Below are positions 51,001-57,131 of a stretch of DNA of 64,000 bases, piece by piece; within the stretch, counting starts at the first letter, position 1; the number at the start of each line of letters is the position of its first letter. The position numbers and the translations under genes were made by a program. Below the pieces are notes generated by a model. It saw nothing but the letters and a program-made list of their open reading frames with translations, made no database searches and was not told where the DNA came from. Source of the DNA: Palsa-744 sp963734815 (GTDB lineage Bacteria; Actinomycetota; Thermoleophilia; Solirubrobacterales; Solirubrobacteraceae); assembly GCA_963734815.1 (NCBI GenBank), contig CAVTIH010000001.1, positions 1,316,051 to 1,380,050 of the forward strand. Reading direction: 5' to 3'.

Positions 51001-53445
51001 AAGATGACGACGTCGGGCACGAAGACCGAATACGCGGTGTCGGGCGGAAGCCCGTACGAAATCACGTCCGGCTCGGACGGGAACCTGTGGTTCACGATCG
51101 GCTCGAGCAAGCTCGGGAAGATCACTACCTCAGGCACGCTCAGCGAATACACCCTGCCCGCAGAAAGTCAGCCGGCGGGTATCACCGCTGGCCCGAACGG
51201 CGCGCTTTGGTTCACCGAGACACACACCGGCAAGCTCGCAGAGATCAGCCCGAATGCCCCATCCGGCAACCCGGGCGCGGACGATACCCAAACGATCTAC
51301 TACACCAAGGCAGCCAACCCGAAATACACGGCGTGTGGAGAACACCCCGAATGGGCGAACCTCCCATGCCAGACCCAGCCCGCAGAACAACCGGGAACCA
51401 GCGGGCTTCCGAACCTGCCCACCACCACCGTCATGTACAACATCTGGGACGAGCCAGAAAAGACCACGCAGACCGTAGGCGCGGCAACACGCACTACGGA
51501 CATCACCTACGACGCAGCGGGCCGGCTGCTCACAAGCGAAACGACCTCCACCGAAGGTACAGCGCTACCGAAGGTCACCGATAAGTACAGCGAAACGACG
51601 GGTCAGTTGCTCGAACAGAGTACCGGGACCGGAAGCGAAGCTAAGAAAATCACGTACGTCGACAACACGCTCGGACAACTCGTCAAATACACCGACGCGG
51701 ACGGAAACACGACCGAATACGAATACGAACCGGAAAAGGACGAGCGGCTCGTCAAAGTCAACGACGGCAAGGGCACTCAAGCATATACCTACGAAGAACC
51801 GACGGGAGACCTTGCCAAGCTCGTGGACACACAAGGCACCAATGTCCTCACATTCACGGCAGCCTACGACATCGAAGGCAACATGACCAGCGAGGGGTAC
51901 CCCAACGGCATGACCGCCACCTACAGCCGCAACACGACGGGCGAAGCCACGGGCCTGACCTACGAAAAGACGACCCACTGCACCGAAAAATGCGTTTGGT
52001 TCACGGAAAGCCTAATACCATCGATTCATGGCCAGACCATGGAACAAGTGAACAGTCTCGCCAAAACAAGCGACGCTTACGCCGAAGCGGGCGAACTGAC
52101 ACAAGTCCAAGAAACGCCCACCGGTGAAGGCTGCACAACACGGATCTATGCTTACGAAGCAGAAACCAATCGCACCAGCCTCACCACCTATAAACCCAAC
52201 TCCAAAAACGAATGCGCGACCGAAAGCGGCACCGAAGAAAAACACAGCTATGACACCGCCAACCACCTAACCGACACCGGCATCAAATACAACGAATTGG
52301 GTGACATCACCAAACTCCCCGCGGCAGACGCGGACGGTACCGAACTCCAGAGCACATTCTACGTCGACGGGCAACTAAACGAACAGAAACAAGGCGGACA
52401 GACCATCGGCTACAACCTCGACCCTGCCGGTCGCCCAGGCGAAACAGTAGACACCGGGACAGTCACCTCAACATACATCAGCCACTACCCTGGCCCAGGA
52501 GACTCGCCCTCGTGGACCGTTGAACCGGTCTCGGGGCATTGGGCGCGCTATGTCTCGGGGATCAGCGGTTTCGCCGCTATCGAGACCGACACCACAGAAC
52601 CCGAACTGCAGCTAGCCAACCTCCAAGGTGATATAGTCGGGAAAGCATCGGCCAGCGAAACCGCGACAAAACTACTCTCAACCGAAAGACCCACGGAGTA
52701 CGGCGTGCCCACAACCGCAAAACCCGCGAAGTACAGTTGGCTTGGCGGCGACCTGCTCCCGACCGAACTACCCTCCGGCGTGATCGCGATGGGCGCTCGA
52801 AACTACATACCGCAGATCGGGCGCTTCCTACAGCCCGACCCTATCCCCGGCGGATCGACTAACGCCTACGCGTACACCAACGGGAACCCCGTCAACGAAA
52901 CGGACCTGACCGGAGACTACGTCGAAAACAACTACAGCGCAAGCATCTTCTCCGCCGAGGACAACGAAGCGATAGAACAGGAAGCCGCCCGCGAAGCGGC
53001 CGCGCGCGCAGTGGCCGAACGAGAAGCACAAATAGCAGCAGCTGTAGCAGCACTCCAAGCCAAAGAGGCAGCCGAACAAGCCGCAATCAACGCACAAGAC
53101 CGCTGGGACGAAGAGGCCGCAGCCGGCCCAAGTAGGAAACCTGGAGAAGTTTTGTACGAAGCAGAAGGCTGCACGGGAACTAATGCGTGCGCGGCTGGCA
53201 TCCTGGGCTTCTCGGTGTCCTTGAATTTGGGAGAAATCGGACAGTGGTGGCAGCAGGTAAAGGGAGGATGGAAGCTGATCAAGGAAGTATTCGAACCAGC
53301 CCTCGAAAAGGCTCTGCGAAAGAACTCCACTGTGTGTAAGGCGGTGGGGTATGCGGGCGCAGTTGGAAGCTACTTCATTCCCGAGAGCCGTTTCGCAAAG
53401 CTGATTGGCCTGGCTGTGGGTTTGGGAACTACATACTCTTGTTGA
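45055..53445 (+). CDS. Giant secreted Rhs/YD-repeat protein with two Vgb propellers
   Basis: About 2796 residues from ATG 45055 (AGGGGG 3 nt upstream; ATG 45019 also in frame). A signal peptide (MMKAAIKSLAICIGLCLMGL) is followed by about 800 residues of beta-rich sequence and an RHS-type start (GEFSMSATDVSVGAPGSSL then VGRSYQSRRPTA). An Ig-like segment (TGTWSNEPVAYGYQWEDC) precedes two Vgb propellers (48751-49599 and 50404-51252), then YD repeats (TDITYDAAGRLLTSET, YTDADGNTTEYEYEPE). The Rhs core end is GARNYIPQIGRFLQPDPIPG then NAYAYTNGNPVNETDLTGDY. After it comes a variable tip of about 175 residues with an Ala/Glu coiled coil and a hydrophobic C-terminus. Such proteins form cocoons carrying a toxic or adhesive tip. 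Confidence 0.85.
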   Translation: MMKAAIKSLAICIGLCLMGLATASPPPVFAGSSSPPHRPGSSAQKVAAASARPAAPLPKPLVLLQALRRGRVRHVRHVRRHSSAHNTWKVVKARTAESGSVSLRGSPLVVPQVDQLFGGEPSSEVEEARRASPEAAGVREESEASYVGLGPEAAESVDNQADPGLVEQPSGGPPATLPEGDRIVSFPTDYAMSVAGAESSREVREGLEPVAFEMVPGKRTPLDLGLSELGGAFQPKVGLAPVRIPKRLSEGAALSEAGVSLTPVDEHGVALGGEGVIDGASVFYGDSEDANAGLLDVDTLVKPSTFGLMMDTSLRSQRSPSKLFFKVGLPKEATLEQEAAGSGPVRVVEGDRKLAVIFAPSARDAEGTSVPVSMVLEEDMLVLTVNHPAGAYAYPIMVDPRYEYYADEFTWDKQINGSGSHPTNWHFEHPEGPLLTASENSGGNGWTVHIPSNHGEHEQGGMVYTTQGLSHIWDFASETSESDEGAHVETRVQTYGKGGVEAVETTPAKASLGWNIAVGCQMTSKECKITPETKNSAAYLALTTGAATGIAGENVFHSAEVAIQQEVNPEVAFDTTDETVDGRPNALYGTKTWLGPHSNALVKFTASDKGIGVEGWSSEHTNTGGGWESLSGKSMLSGGLCSGIQCPSEEVEYIGYSSALPDGEPKLGLDAWNAMYDSHAKENEAESLRRHVVKVDSTPPHSITVAGLGSGNEIGEGAYNLGVEATDGEGTTPSSGVKSIAVSVDGREIGLANGSCSVPAGPCTAKGEWTVSGGEFGAGEHKLKVTATDNALNVATDEITLKVHHATPVSVGPGAVAPTSGEFSMSATDVSVGAPGSSLTVGRSYQSRRPTAGAEGPLGPQWSLSVGGQESITKLPTGSATLTASSGVQTAFTSKEGGGFSSPTGDANLTLSEGKNAKGELTEYVLQDAGDAETTRFTSLGGPSSSLWKPVKQEGPIASQAVRYIYQTAEGITEPKYAVAPEPSGLSVSCISALEKSELLEKLEKGCRVLEFQYGTSTKATGENESEWNEYKGRLKQVLFEAESPSSKKMEAPVAVAAYIYDKQGRLRAEWNPHLEHSLKVVYGYDTEGHVTAMTPPGQESWAFTYGTMAGDSNAGRLLKVMRAPASAKLWGGEAPKDAAVPTLSGTPVVGARMGVSTGTWSNEPVAYGYQWEDCNSEEEACTAILGANNANYTVTPSDVGHVLIAQVSATNGGGTTTASGTASTEVKTRITEFPVGEASVGVAEGSDGNLWLPQEEADTVSKVTPSGGVTTYKLPSPFCGPEHIAAGPSKESALWFTDVCGAAIGKITTSGSTTAYSVPSGSTLRAITAGPDGNMWYVAETSGKIGKITTSGTITEYALPKGSEPHGITAGPSKENALWFTDRGTSKIGKITTSGTITEYALPAGSEPAGITAGSDGNLWFAEEGSRKIGKMTTSGTKTEYAVSGGSPYEITSGSDGNLWFTIGSSKLGKITTSGTLSEYTLPAESQPAGITAGPNGALWFTETHTGKLAEISPVLESEESEALPAQPGTTIEYNVPVSGQGLPVSLTKTEVETWGQKKDDPTEGMAIFPPEKPQGWPASSYEGATIDYVDEKGRSVNTVLPSGGVSTAEYNAYNDVVRTLSPDNRATALKEPCESKENCKSAEVAELLDSESTYEEKGSEPGAELLSGLGPQHTVKLANGTQVEARSHTIYTYNEEEPSGGGPYHLVTKTSQGAQYAGKEEDTRTVTTSYSGQETLGWKLRKPTSTTTYQNGQKLTRTTTYEESTGNVKETTTPGATGEQIEFPVGEASVGVAEGSDGNLWLPQEEADTVSKVTPSGGVTTYKLPSPFCGPEHIAAGPSKESALWFTDVCGAAIGKITTSGSTTAYSVPSGSTLRAITAGPDGNMWYVAETSGKIGKITTSGTITEYALPKGSEPHGITAGPSKENALWFTDRGTSKIGKITTSGTITEYALPAGSEPAGITAGSDGNLWFAEEGSRKIGKMTTSGTKTEYAVSGGSPYEITSGSDGNLWFTIGSSKLGKITTSGTLSEYTLPAESQPAGITAGPNGALWFTETHTGKLAEISPNAPSGNPGADDTQTIYYTKAANPKYTACGEHPEWANLPCQTQPAEQPGTSGLPNLPTTTVMYNIWDEPEKTTQTVGAATRTTDITYDAAGRLLTSETTSTEGTALPKVTDKYSETTGQLLEQSTGTGSEAKKITYVDNTLGQLVKYTDADGNTTEYEYEPEKDERLVKVNDGKGTQAYTYEEPTGDLAKLVDTQGTNVLTFTAAYDIEGNMTSEGYPNGMTATYSRNTTGEATGLTYEKTTHCTEKCVWFTESLIPSIHGQTMEQVNSLAKTSDAYAEAGELTQVQETPTGEGCTTRIYAYEAETNRTSLTTYKPNSKNECATESGTEEKHSYDTANHLTDTGIKYNELGDITKLPAADADGTELQSTFYVDGQLNEQKQGGQTIGYNLDPAGRPGETVDTGTVTSTYISHYPGPGDSPSWTVEPVSGHWARYVSGISGFAAIETDTTEPELQLANLQGDIVGKASASETATKLLSTERPTEYGVPTTAKPAKYSWLGGDLLPTELPSGVIAMGARNYIPQIGRFLQPDPIPGGSTNAYAYTNGNPVNETDLTGDYVENNYSASIFSAEDNEAIEQEAAREAAARAVAEREAQIAAAVAALQAKEAAEQAAINAQDRWDEEAAAGPSRKPGEVLYEAEGCTGTNACAAGILGFSVSLNLGEIGQWWQQVKGGWKLIKEVFEPALEKALRKNSTVCKAVGYAGAVGSYFIPESRFAKLIGLAVGLGTTYSC
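48751..49599 (+). repeat. 849-bp near-identical internal duplication, copy 1
   Basis: Matches 50404-51252 at a constant offset of 1653 bp. The only difference I found is G at 48759 against T at 50412. It encodes one complete Vgb-like propeller (EASVGVAEGSDGNLWLPQEE ... THTGKLAEISP). Outside these limits the sequences differ at once. Confidence 0.9.
50404..51252 (+). repeat. 849-bp near-identical internal duplication, copy 2
   Basis: Second copy of the Vgb propeller module; see 48751-49599. The 804 bp between the copies encode unrelated YD-type sequence. Near-identity over 849 bp points to recent duplication or gene conversion. Confidence 0.9.
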
Positions 53446-53453
53446 GGGTGGGC

Positions 53454-53630
53454 ATGATGGAAAAACACAGATCCTCGGCATCCACTATCCTATTTCGTAT
53501 CATTTTGAGTGCTGTATTCTTCTTTACGGCCTTTGATGCGTCACATACCCTGCGGTATGTGCTATGTGGAGTCTTGCTAGGCATCTTGGGTGGCGAGGTA
53601 CTCTGGGCGAGGCTCCATAGGCGACCCTGA
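53454..53630 (+). CDS. Two-helix membrane protein, candidate Rhs immunity protein
   Basis: 58 residues from ATG 53454, eight bases after the Rhs stop. Two hydrophobic segments (TILFRIILSAVFFFTAF and LRYVLCGVLLGILGGEVLWA) with a charged N-terminus and basic end. A small gene directly behind the variable tip of an Rhs gene is the usual place for an immunity gene. A membrane immunity protein would fit a tip acting on membranes, and this tip is hydrophobic. No homologue is recognised, so this is inference from position. Confidence 0.55.
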   Translation: MMEKHRSSASTILFRIILSAVFFFTAFDASHTLRYVLCGVLLGILGGEVLWARLHRRP

Positions 53631-53789
53631 TTGATGGCTAATCCACCAGAGGATGCGCTTTACGGCATGACAGATATTGAATGTTGTTACTGCATATCCC
53701 CTTACTGTCGGTAACTTTTGGTCGAGGCGTTTGCAAGTAATGAGGATCCGGGACTGCCCGCCGACGCCCAGTGCGATATAAGTGTCGGT

Positions 53790-54192
53790 GTCATATACAG
53801 ACCGAGGGCCTCGCCGAGCGGGCGAAAGCCGGCGTCCGCTCCCAGCAGCCCGAAGGCTTCCTCGTGGACGCCCGGGCGTGCTTGAGTAGCCAGTTGATCT
53901 CCGTCACGGTCGTAGAAGTCGTCACGGCCGCAGGATGAGCTTGGCACTCGTGCCTCTTGCTCGTGCGCTTGACCTCGGAGAGCGGGTTGACCGGCAGCCA
54001 GCCGCGGCGGACGCAGTAGTCGAGGACTGCTGCGAATGTGTGGCGGTAGGGCGTTGCGAGTCTGCGCTGCTGCTGCCGGCGCGACGAGCTTCCGGAGCGA
54101 TCAGATCGCGCTTGGACGTGGCGCCAGATGACGTTCTTGAGCACTCTTGCAAATTCGTTGGCCGTTTTGGGCCGCTCACGGTCAATAACCAC
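53790..54192 (-). pseudogene. Degenerate tyrosine-recombinase (integrase) remnant
   Basis: Minus-strand pieces in different frames match integrase core-binding and catalytic regions: LATPYRHTFAAVLDYCVRRG then WLPVNPLSEVKR (core-binding domain), then ARPGVHEEAFGLLGADAGFR and PLGEALGL (start of the catalytic domain with GxRPGEAL-like pattern). Frameshifts and missing box II/Tyr show it is dead. Bases 53631-53789 between the immunity candidate and this remnant are A+T-richer and hold nothing recognisable. Confidence 0.6.
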
Positions 54193-54195
54193 ATG
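54149..54195. repeat. 47-bp conserved block (copy 2)
   Basis: 41/47 identical to 3325-3371, with GGCCGTTTT, GGCCGCTCA and GGTCAATAACC preserved. Its terminal ATG is the start codon of the excisionase-like gene. The reverse strand could continue the integrase relic (VIDRERPKTANEFA), so it may descend from coding sequence. Confidence 0.7.
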
Positions 54196-54441
54196 GGAAC
54201 CGATCTACACGCTCGACCGGGCAGCGCAACGACCGTCCGCGAGCCCCCCGAAACACAGGGGATAGCCGCGTCGCGGCTGCTCACGGCGGACGAGCTGGCT
54301 GCCCGTCTAGGAGTCCAGCCATCGTGGGTCAGCAAGGCAGCGCGGGCGAATCGCATCCCCCATGTCCGCGTGGGCCGCTACCGACGTTTCCGGTGGCCGG
54401 ATATCGAAGCATGGCTAGAGAGCCAGCGGTCAGACGCATGA
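54193..54441 (+). CDS. Excisionase-family HTH protein of the second element
   Basis: 82 residues from ATG 54193. Winged-helix pattern SRLLTADELAARLGVQPSWV, SKAARANRIPHVRVGRYRRF and RWPDIEAWLESQRS, the same type as the gene at 3599 but without its C-terminal tail. It lies 140 bp before the integrase start, the standard xis-int order. No clear ribosome site: the conserved 47-bp block occupies the place. Confidence 0.78.
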   Translation: MGTDLHARPGSATTVREPPETQGIAASRLLTADELAARLGVQPSWVSKAARANRIPHVRVGRYRRFRWPDIEAWLESQRSDA

Positions 54442-54483
54442 CCATGCCGTCTCGGGTCTCCCATAAGATGCCCTACACATAGG

Positions 54484-54517
54484 GAGTGCCCCCGGGGCTG
54501 GAACCCCGGGGGCACTC
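54484..54517. terminator. Perfect 14-bp hairpin between xis and int
   Basis: GAGTGCCCCCGGGG (54484-54497) and CCCCGGGGGCACTC (54504-54517) with a 6-base loop. There is no T-tract on the plus strand, so it may act as an attenuator or a structured RNA rather than a simple terminator. Confidence 0.5.
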
Positions 54518-54654
54518 GGAACTGCAGTCGAGCAGCGCTAGGAACCGCCGCTCGGCTCCGGCATCAGGAGGGATAGTCCCGATGCAAGCTCAAAAAACGC
54601 ATGTGCTGGTCAAGGTTGAGCTCTCTAAGACCTGTAAGGGCAGGCCACGCTCTA

Positions 54655-55842
54655 GTGGTTCGTCTGTGAAGTTTGTGGGTTATGCCTCGAGGACCTTCCC
54701 GGTGTAGGTCCACTTGAATGGTTTGGCGGTCTGGTTGTAGGTCTCGATAAACGCGAGCATTTGCTCGGCGAGGTCTTCCTCGCTGAAGAAGATGCCGTGC
54801 TTGAGCAGTCGGCGGTAGAGGATCGAGAAGAAGATCTCGACCTGATTCAGCCACGAGGCGTGGGTGGGGGTGAATTGGAAGCTCCAGCGAGGGTGAGCGG
54901 CGAGCCATTCCTGTACCTCTTCGGTGCCGCGGGTGGAGAGGTTGTCGCTGACCGCGATGATCTGCTGGCCCTCGACGACGGGGATCTCGCTGTCGAGCTG
55001 GTCGAGGAAGCGGATCAGATCGAAGCGGTTGCGGGTCTTCGAGGTCATCGCGAGCACGTCACCCTCGTGGACCTTCAGACACGCGAACAGGCACTGCGTG
55101 CCGTTGCGGATGTATTCGTGCTCGCGACGTGTCGTTCGCCCAGGAGCAGGAAGGATGTCTGGCTTGGTTGGTGCCTTGGCCTGGATCCCGGTCTTTTCGT
55201 CGATCGAGACGACCAGCACGTTCTCTGGCGGATTCACGTACAGACCGCAGACACCTTTCAGGCGCTCCTCGAACTCGGGGTCGGAGAAGTCGCTCATCAC
55301 CCAGTAGTCGGTCAGGTGCGGCTTGATGTCGGCGCGCGCGAGAATCGTGTGTGCCTGGGCACGCGACATCCCCACCGCCTGCCCGAGTTGCTCATAGGTC
55401 CAGCGTTCCCGCTGAGCCCCCTCTGGTGTCTCCGGTGGACGCGTGCACGCCTTGGCGATCAGCCTCGCCCGATCCGCCTGCGAATAGATCAGAGGTTTAC
55501 CCGAGCGCGGCAAGTCACGGAGCCCGGCGATCCCATCCTGCTCATAGCGCGCCCGCCACTTCTGCGCCGTGTTCGTCGAACACCCCACCAGCCGGCCGAT
55601 CTCCGCAGCCGAACGACCTTCCGCGGCACAAAGCACGATCTGGGCGCGCTCGACCATCCGCACCTCAGCGGTGCTCGAGCGCACAATCCGATCAAGCTCC
55701 GCTTGATCGTCCGCTGCGATCTCAACACTCTTCGCCAACGCAGGCATACCGAACCTCCATCATCGCTGGACCCAACCAGCGACGAGTTCGGCAAAGACCA
55801 CGACACCCCTTCAACCACCAACGCACTTCACAGACGAACCAC
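54655..55842. mobile_element. IS630-family insertion sequence
   Basis: 1188 bp with perfect 18-bp terminal inverted repeats GTGGTTCGTCTGTGAAGT (54655-54672 and reverse complement at 55825-55842), flanked by duplicated TA (54653-54654, 55843-55844), the target of IS630/Tc1-type elements. It carries one transposase gene and cuts the integrase gene. Confidence 0.93.
54680..55747 (-). CDS. IS630-family transposase
   Basis: 355 residues. N-terminal HTH pair (EIGRLVGCSTNTAQKWRARY; YEQLGQAVGMSRAQAHTILA), then a DDE catalytic core: first Asp in VLVVSIDEKTGIQAK, second in IIAVSDNLSTRG, Glu in HASWLNQVEIFFSIL. The protein is complete and the ends of its IS are perfect, so it is probably still active. 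It reads antisense to the integrase. Confidence 0.95.
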   Translation of the reverse strand: MPALAKSVEIAADDQAELDRIVRSSTAEVRMVERAQIVLCAAEGRSAAEIGRLVGCSTNTAQKWRARYEQDGIAGLRDLPRSGKPLIYSQADRARLIAKACTRPPETPEGAQRERWTYEQLGQAVGMSRAQAHTILARADIKPHLTDYWVMSDFSDPEFEERLKGVCGLYVNPPENVLVVSIDEKTGIQAKAPTKPDILPAPGRTTRREHEYIRNGTQCLFACLKVHEGDVLAMTSKTRNRFDLIRFLDQLDSEIPVVEGQQIIAVSDNLSTRGTEEVQEWLAAHPRWSFQFTPTHASWLNQVEIFFSILYRRLLKHGIFFSEEDLAEQMLAFIETYNQTAKPFKWTYTGKVLEA

Positions 55843-57009
55843 TAGGCCCGTTTGGGTCATGCGCTTCGTCCTCCCGTCGGGCAAGGACTCGCGCAAGGTG
55901 CTCGGCCCCGCTTGGACGAAGAAGGGCCGTCCGCCGCACGGATGCCTGACCGAAGGCGAAGCAGTCGAGAAGGCGCAGACGTTCGCGGCATCGCACGCGA
56001 CGGAGGCGCCGAGCACTCGCCACACGTTCCGTGTCGCCCTGGATCGGTTTGTCCGCTACTCCAAGGAGGAGAAGGGGCTGCGCGGCTCGACCCTGCACGA
56101 GTACGAAAGGATCGGCGAGCGGCTGGCCCAACGACCCTGGCGGTCTGACTTGACGTGGGCCGATCGCGTGCTCGACACATTCAGCGAGGACGATCTGCTC
56201 GCCGTTCGTCGAGAACTCGTAGCGACCGGCCGCAGCGCCGACACGCTCAACCACAATCGCCGCGTCGTCCGAGGCATCTTCGGGACGCACCCGACGAGCC
56301 CGGCGCTCGCATGGGAGTGGATGGCGCCCAAGGTCGAGAGCGAGGGCAAGCTGCGCTTCTACACGCCTGAGCAGGTCGAGCGGCTGATCGCTGAGGCATC
56401 CACCACGGACGACGAGGCGATCTACACCGTGGCGACGGAGGAGGGAGCGAGGATGAGCGAACTCCGCGCGTTGAAGGTCTCCGACGTCGACTTCGCCGTC
56501 GGTGTGGTGCGGCTGGAGGACGGCTACACCACCCACGGCGGATTCGCGGGCAACAAGGGCCGACGCACCCGGTCGGTGCCGATGAGCGCGAACACGCGGC
56601 GGGTGCTCTGGCCCCTGTGCGAGGGCAAGGAAGGCGACGAGCTGGTCTTTCAGCGCCGCTCCAGGCCCGGCGAGCCGATCTGCAGCAGCGACCTCTATCG
56701 GCGCTTCGTCCGGGCGGCCGAGCGAGCTGGCCTGCCCAGGCTGTCCTTCCACGAGCTGCGCCATACGTTCGGGACGCAGGCGATCCGCATGTTCAAGATC
56801 CACGAGGTTCAGCGGATGATGGGACACCGCCACATCACCACGACCGAACGCTATCTGCACTACGCGCCCGATGCAGACGCCTCGGCGAAGCTCACGGAGC
56901 TGTGGGGCGACCGCGGCGCCCGCGCCGGCAACGCTCCGCCTACGAGCGCGCCGACGAACGTGATCCCGCTGCACCGCGCCGCCTGAAGCCTCAAGAGGGG
57001 CGCTCAGCG

Positions 57010-57045
57010 AGGGGGCGGGCCGCGTGGCTCGCCCCCTTTTTCTTA
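57010..57045 (+). terminator. Intrinsic terminator after the integrase
   Basis: AGGGGGCG (57010-57017) pairs with CGCCCCCT (57030-57037) and is followed by TTTTTCTT, 24 bp after the integrase stop. Confidence 0.85.
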
Positions 57046-57063
57046 CCCGCCAGCACTCCGGTT

Positions 57064-57085
57064 CTGGGAGAGTTTTGGGAGAGTA
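57064..57085. repeat. Arm-type site candidates of the second integrase
   Basis: CTGGGAGAGTT and TTGGGAGAGTA, direct repeats with an 11-bp period, 80 bp behind the integrase gene. On the opposite strand they read TCTCCCAAAACTCTCCCAG, reminiscent of the TTTCTCCCGAA arm sites of the first element. Confidence 0.5.
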
Positions 57086-57131
57086 GGCCGTTTTTGGGAG
57101 CCTTGGCGCCGCCTCCGGGACACCAAAAAGC

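Larger units (their letters stand above)
54582..56986 (+). pseudogene. Tyrosine integrase of the second element, interrupted by IS630
   Basis: The N-terminal codons 54582-54654 (AGGAGG upstream; HVLVKVELSKTCKGRPRS) and the rest 55845-56986 join, after removal of the IS and one TA, into 1215 bp = 404 codons plus stop. The body has an arm-binding start (RPVWVMRFVLPSGKDSRKVL), a SAM-like core-binding domain (RFVRYSKEEKGLRGSTLHEY) and a catalytic domain: EEGARMSELRALKVSDVD (Arg I), SFHELRHTFGTQAI (HxxR), MMGHRHITTTERYLHYAP (His, Tyr). Every catalytic residue is intact, so only the recent IS insertion inactivates it. The 3' part lacks its own start codon until the Met of WVMRF. Confidence 0.88.

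Noticed and set aside
49002..51152. Two identical antisense frames with repeated SVIVPDVVIFPILL-like protein
   Set aside because: They are reverse readings of the Vgb blade repeats inside the Rhs gene, and the identity only reflects the 849-bp duplication.
54484..54517. Strong hairpin as an ordinary intrinsic terminator
   Set aside because: No T-run follows on the plus strand and the integrase gene downstream needs read-through or its own promoter. Kept only as a structured element of uncertain role.
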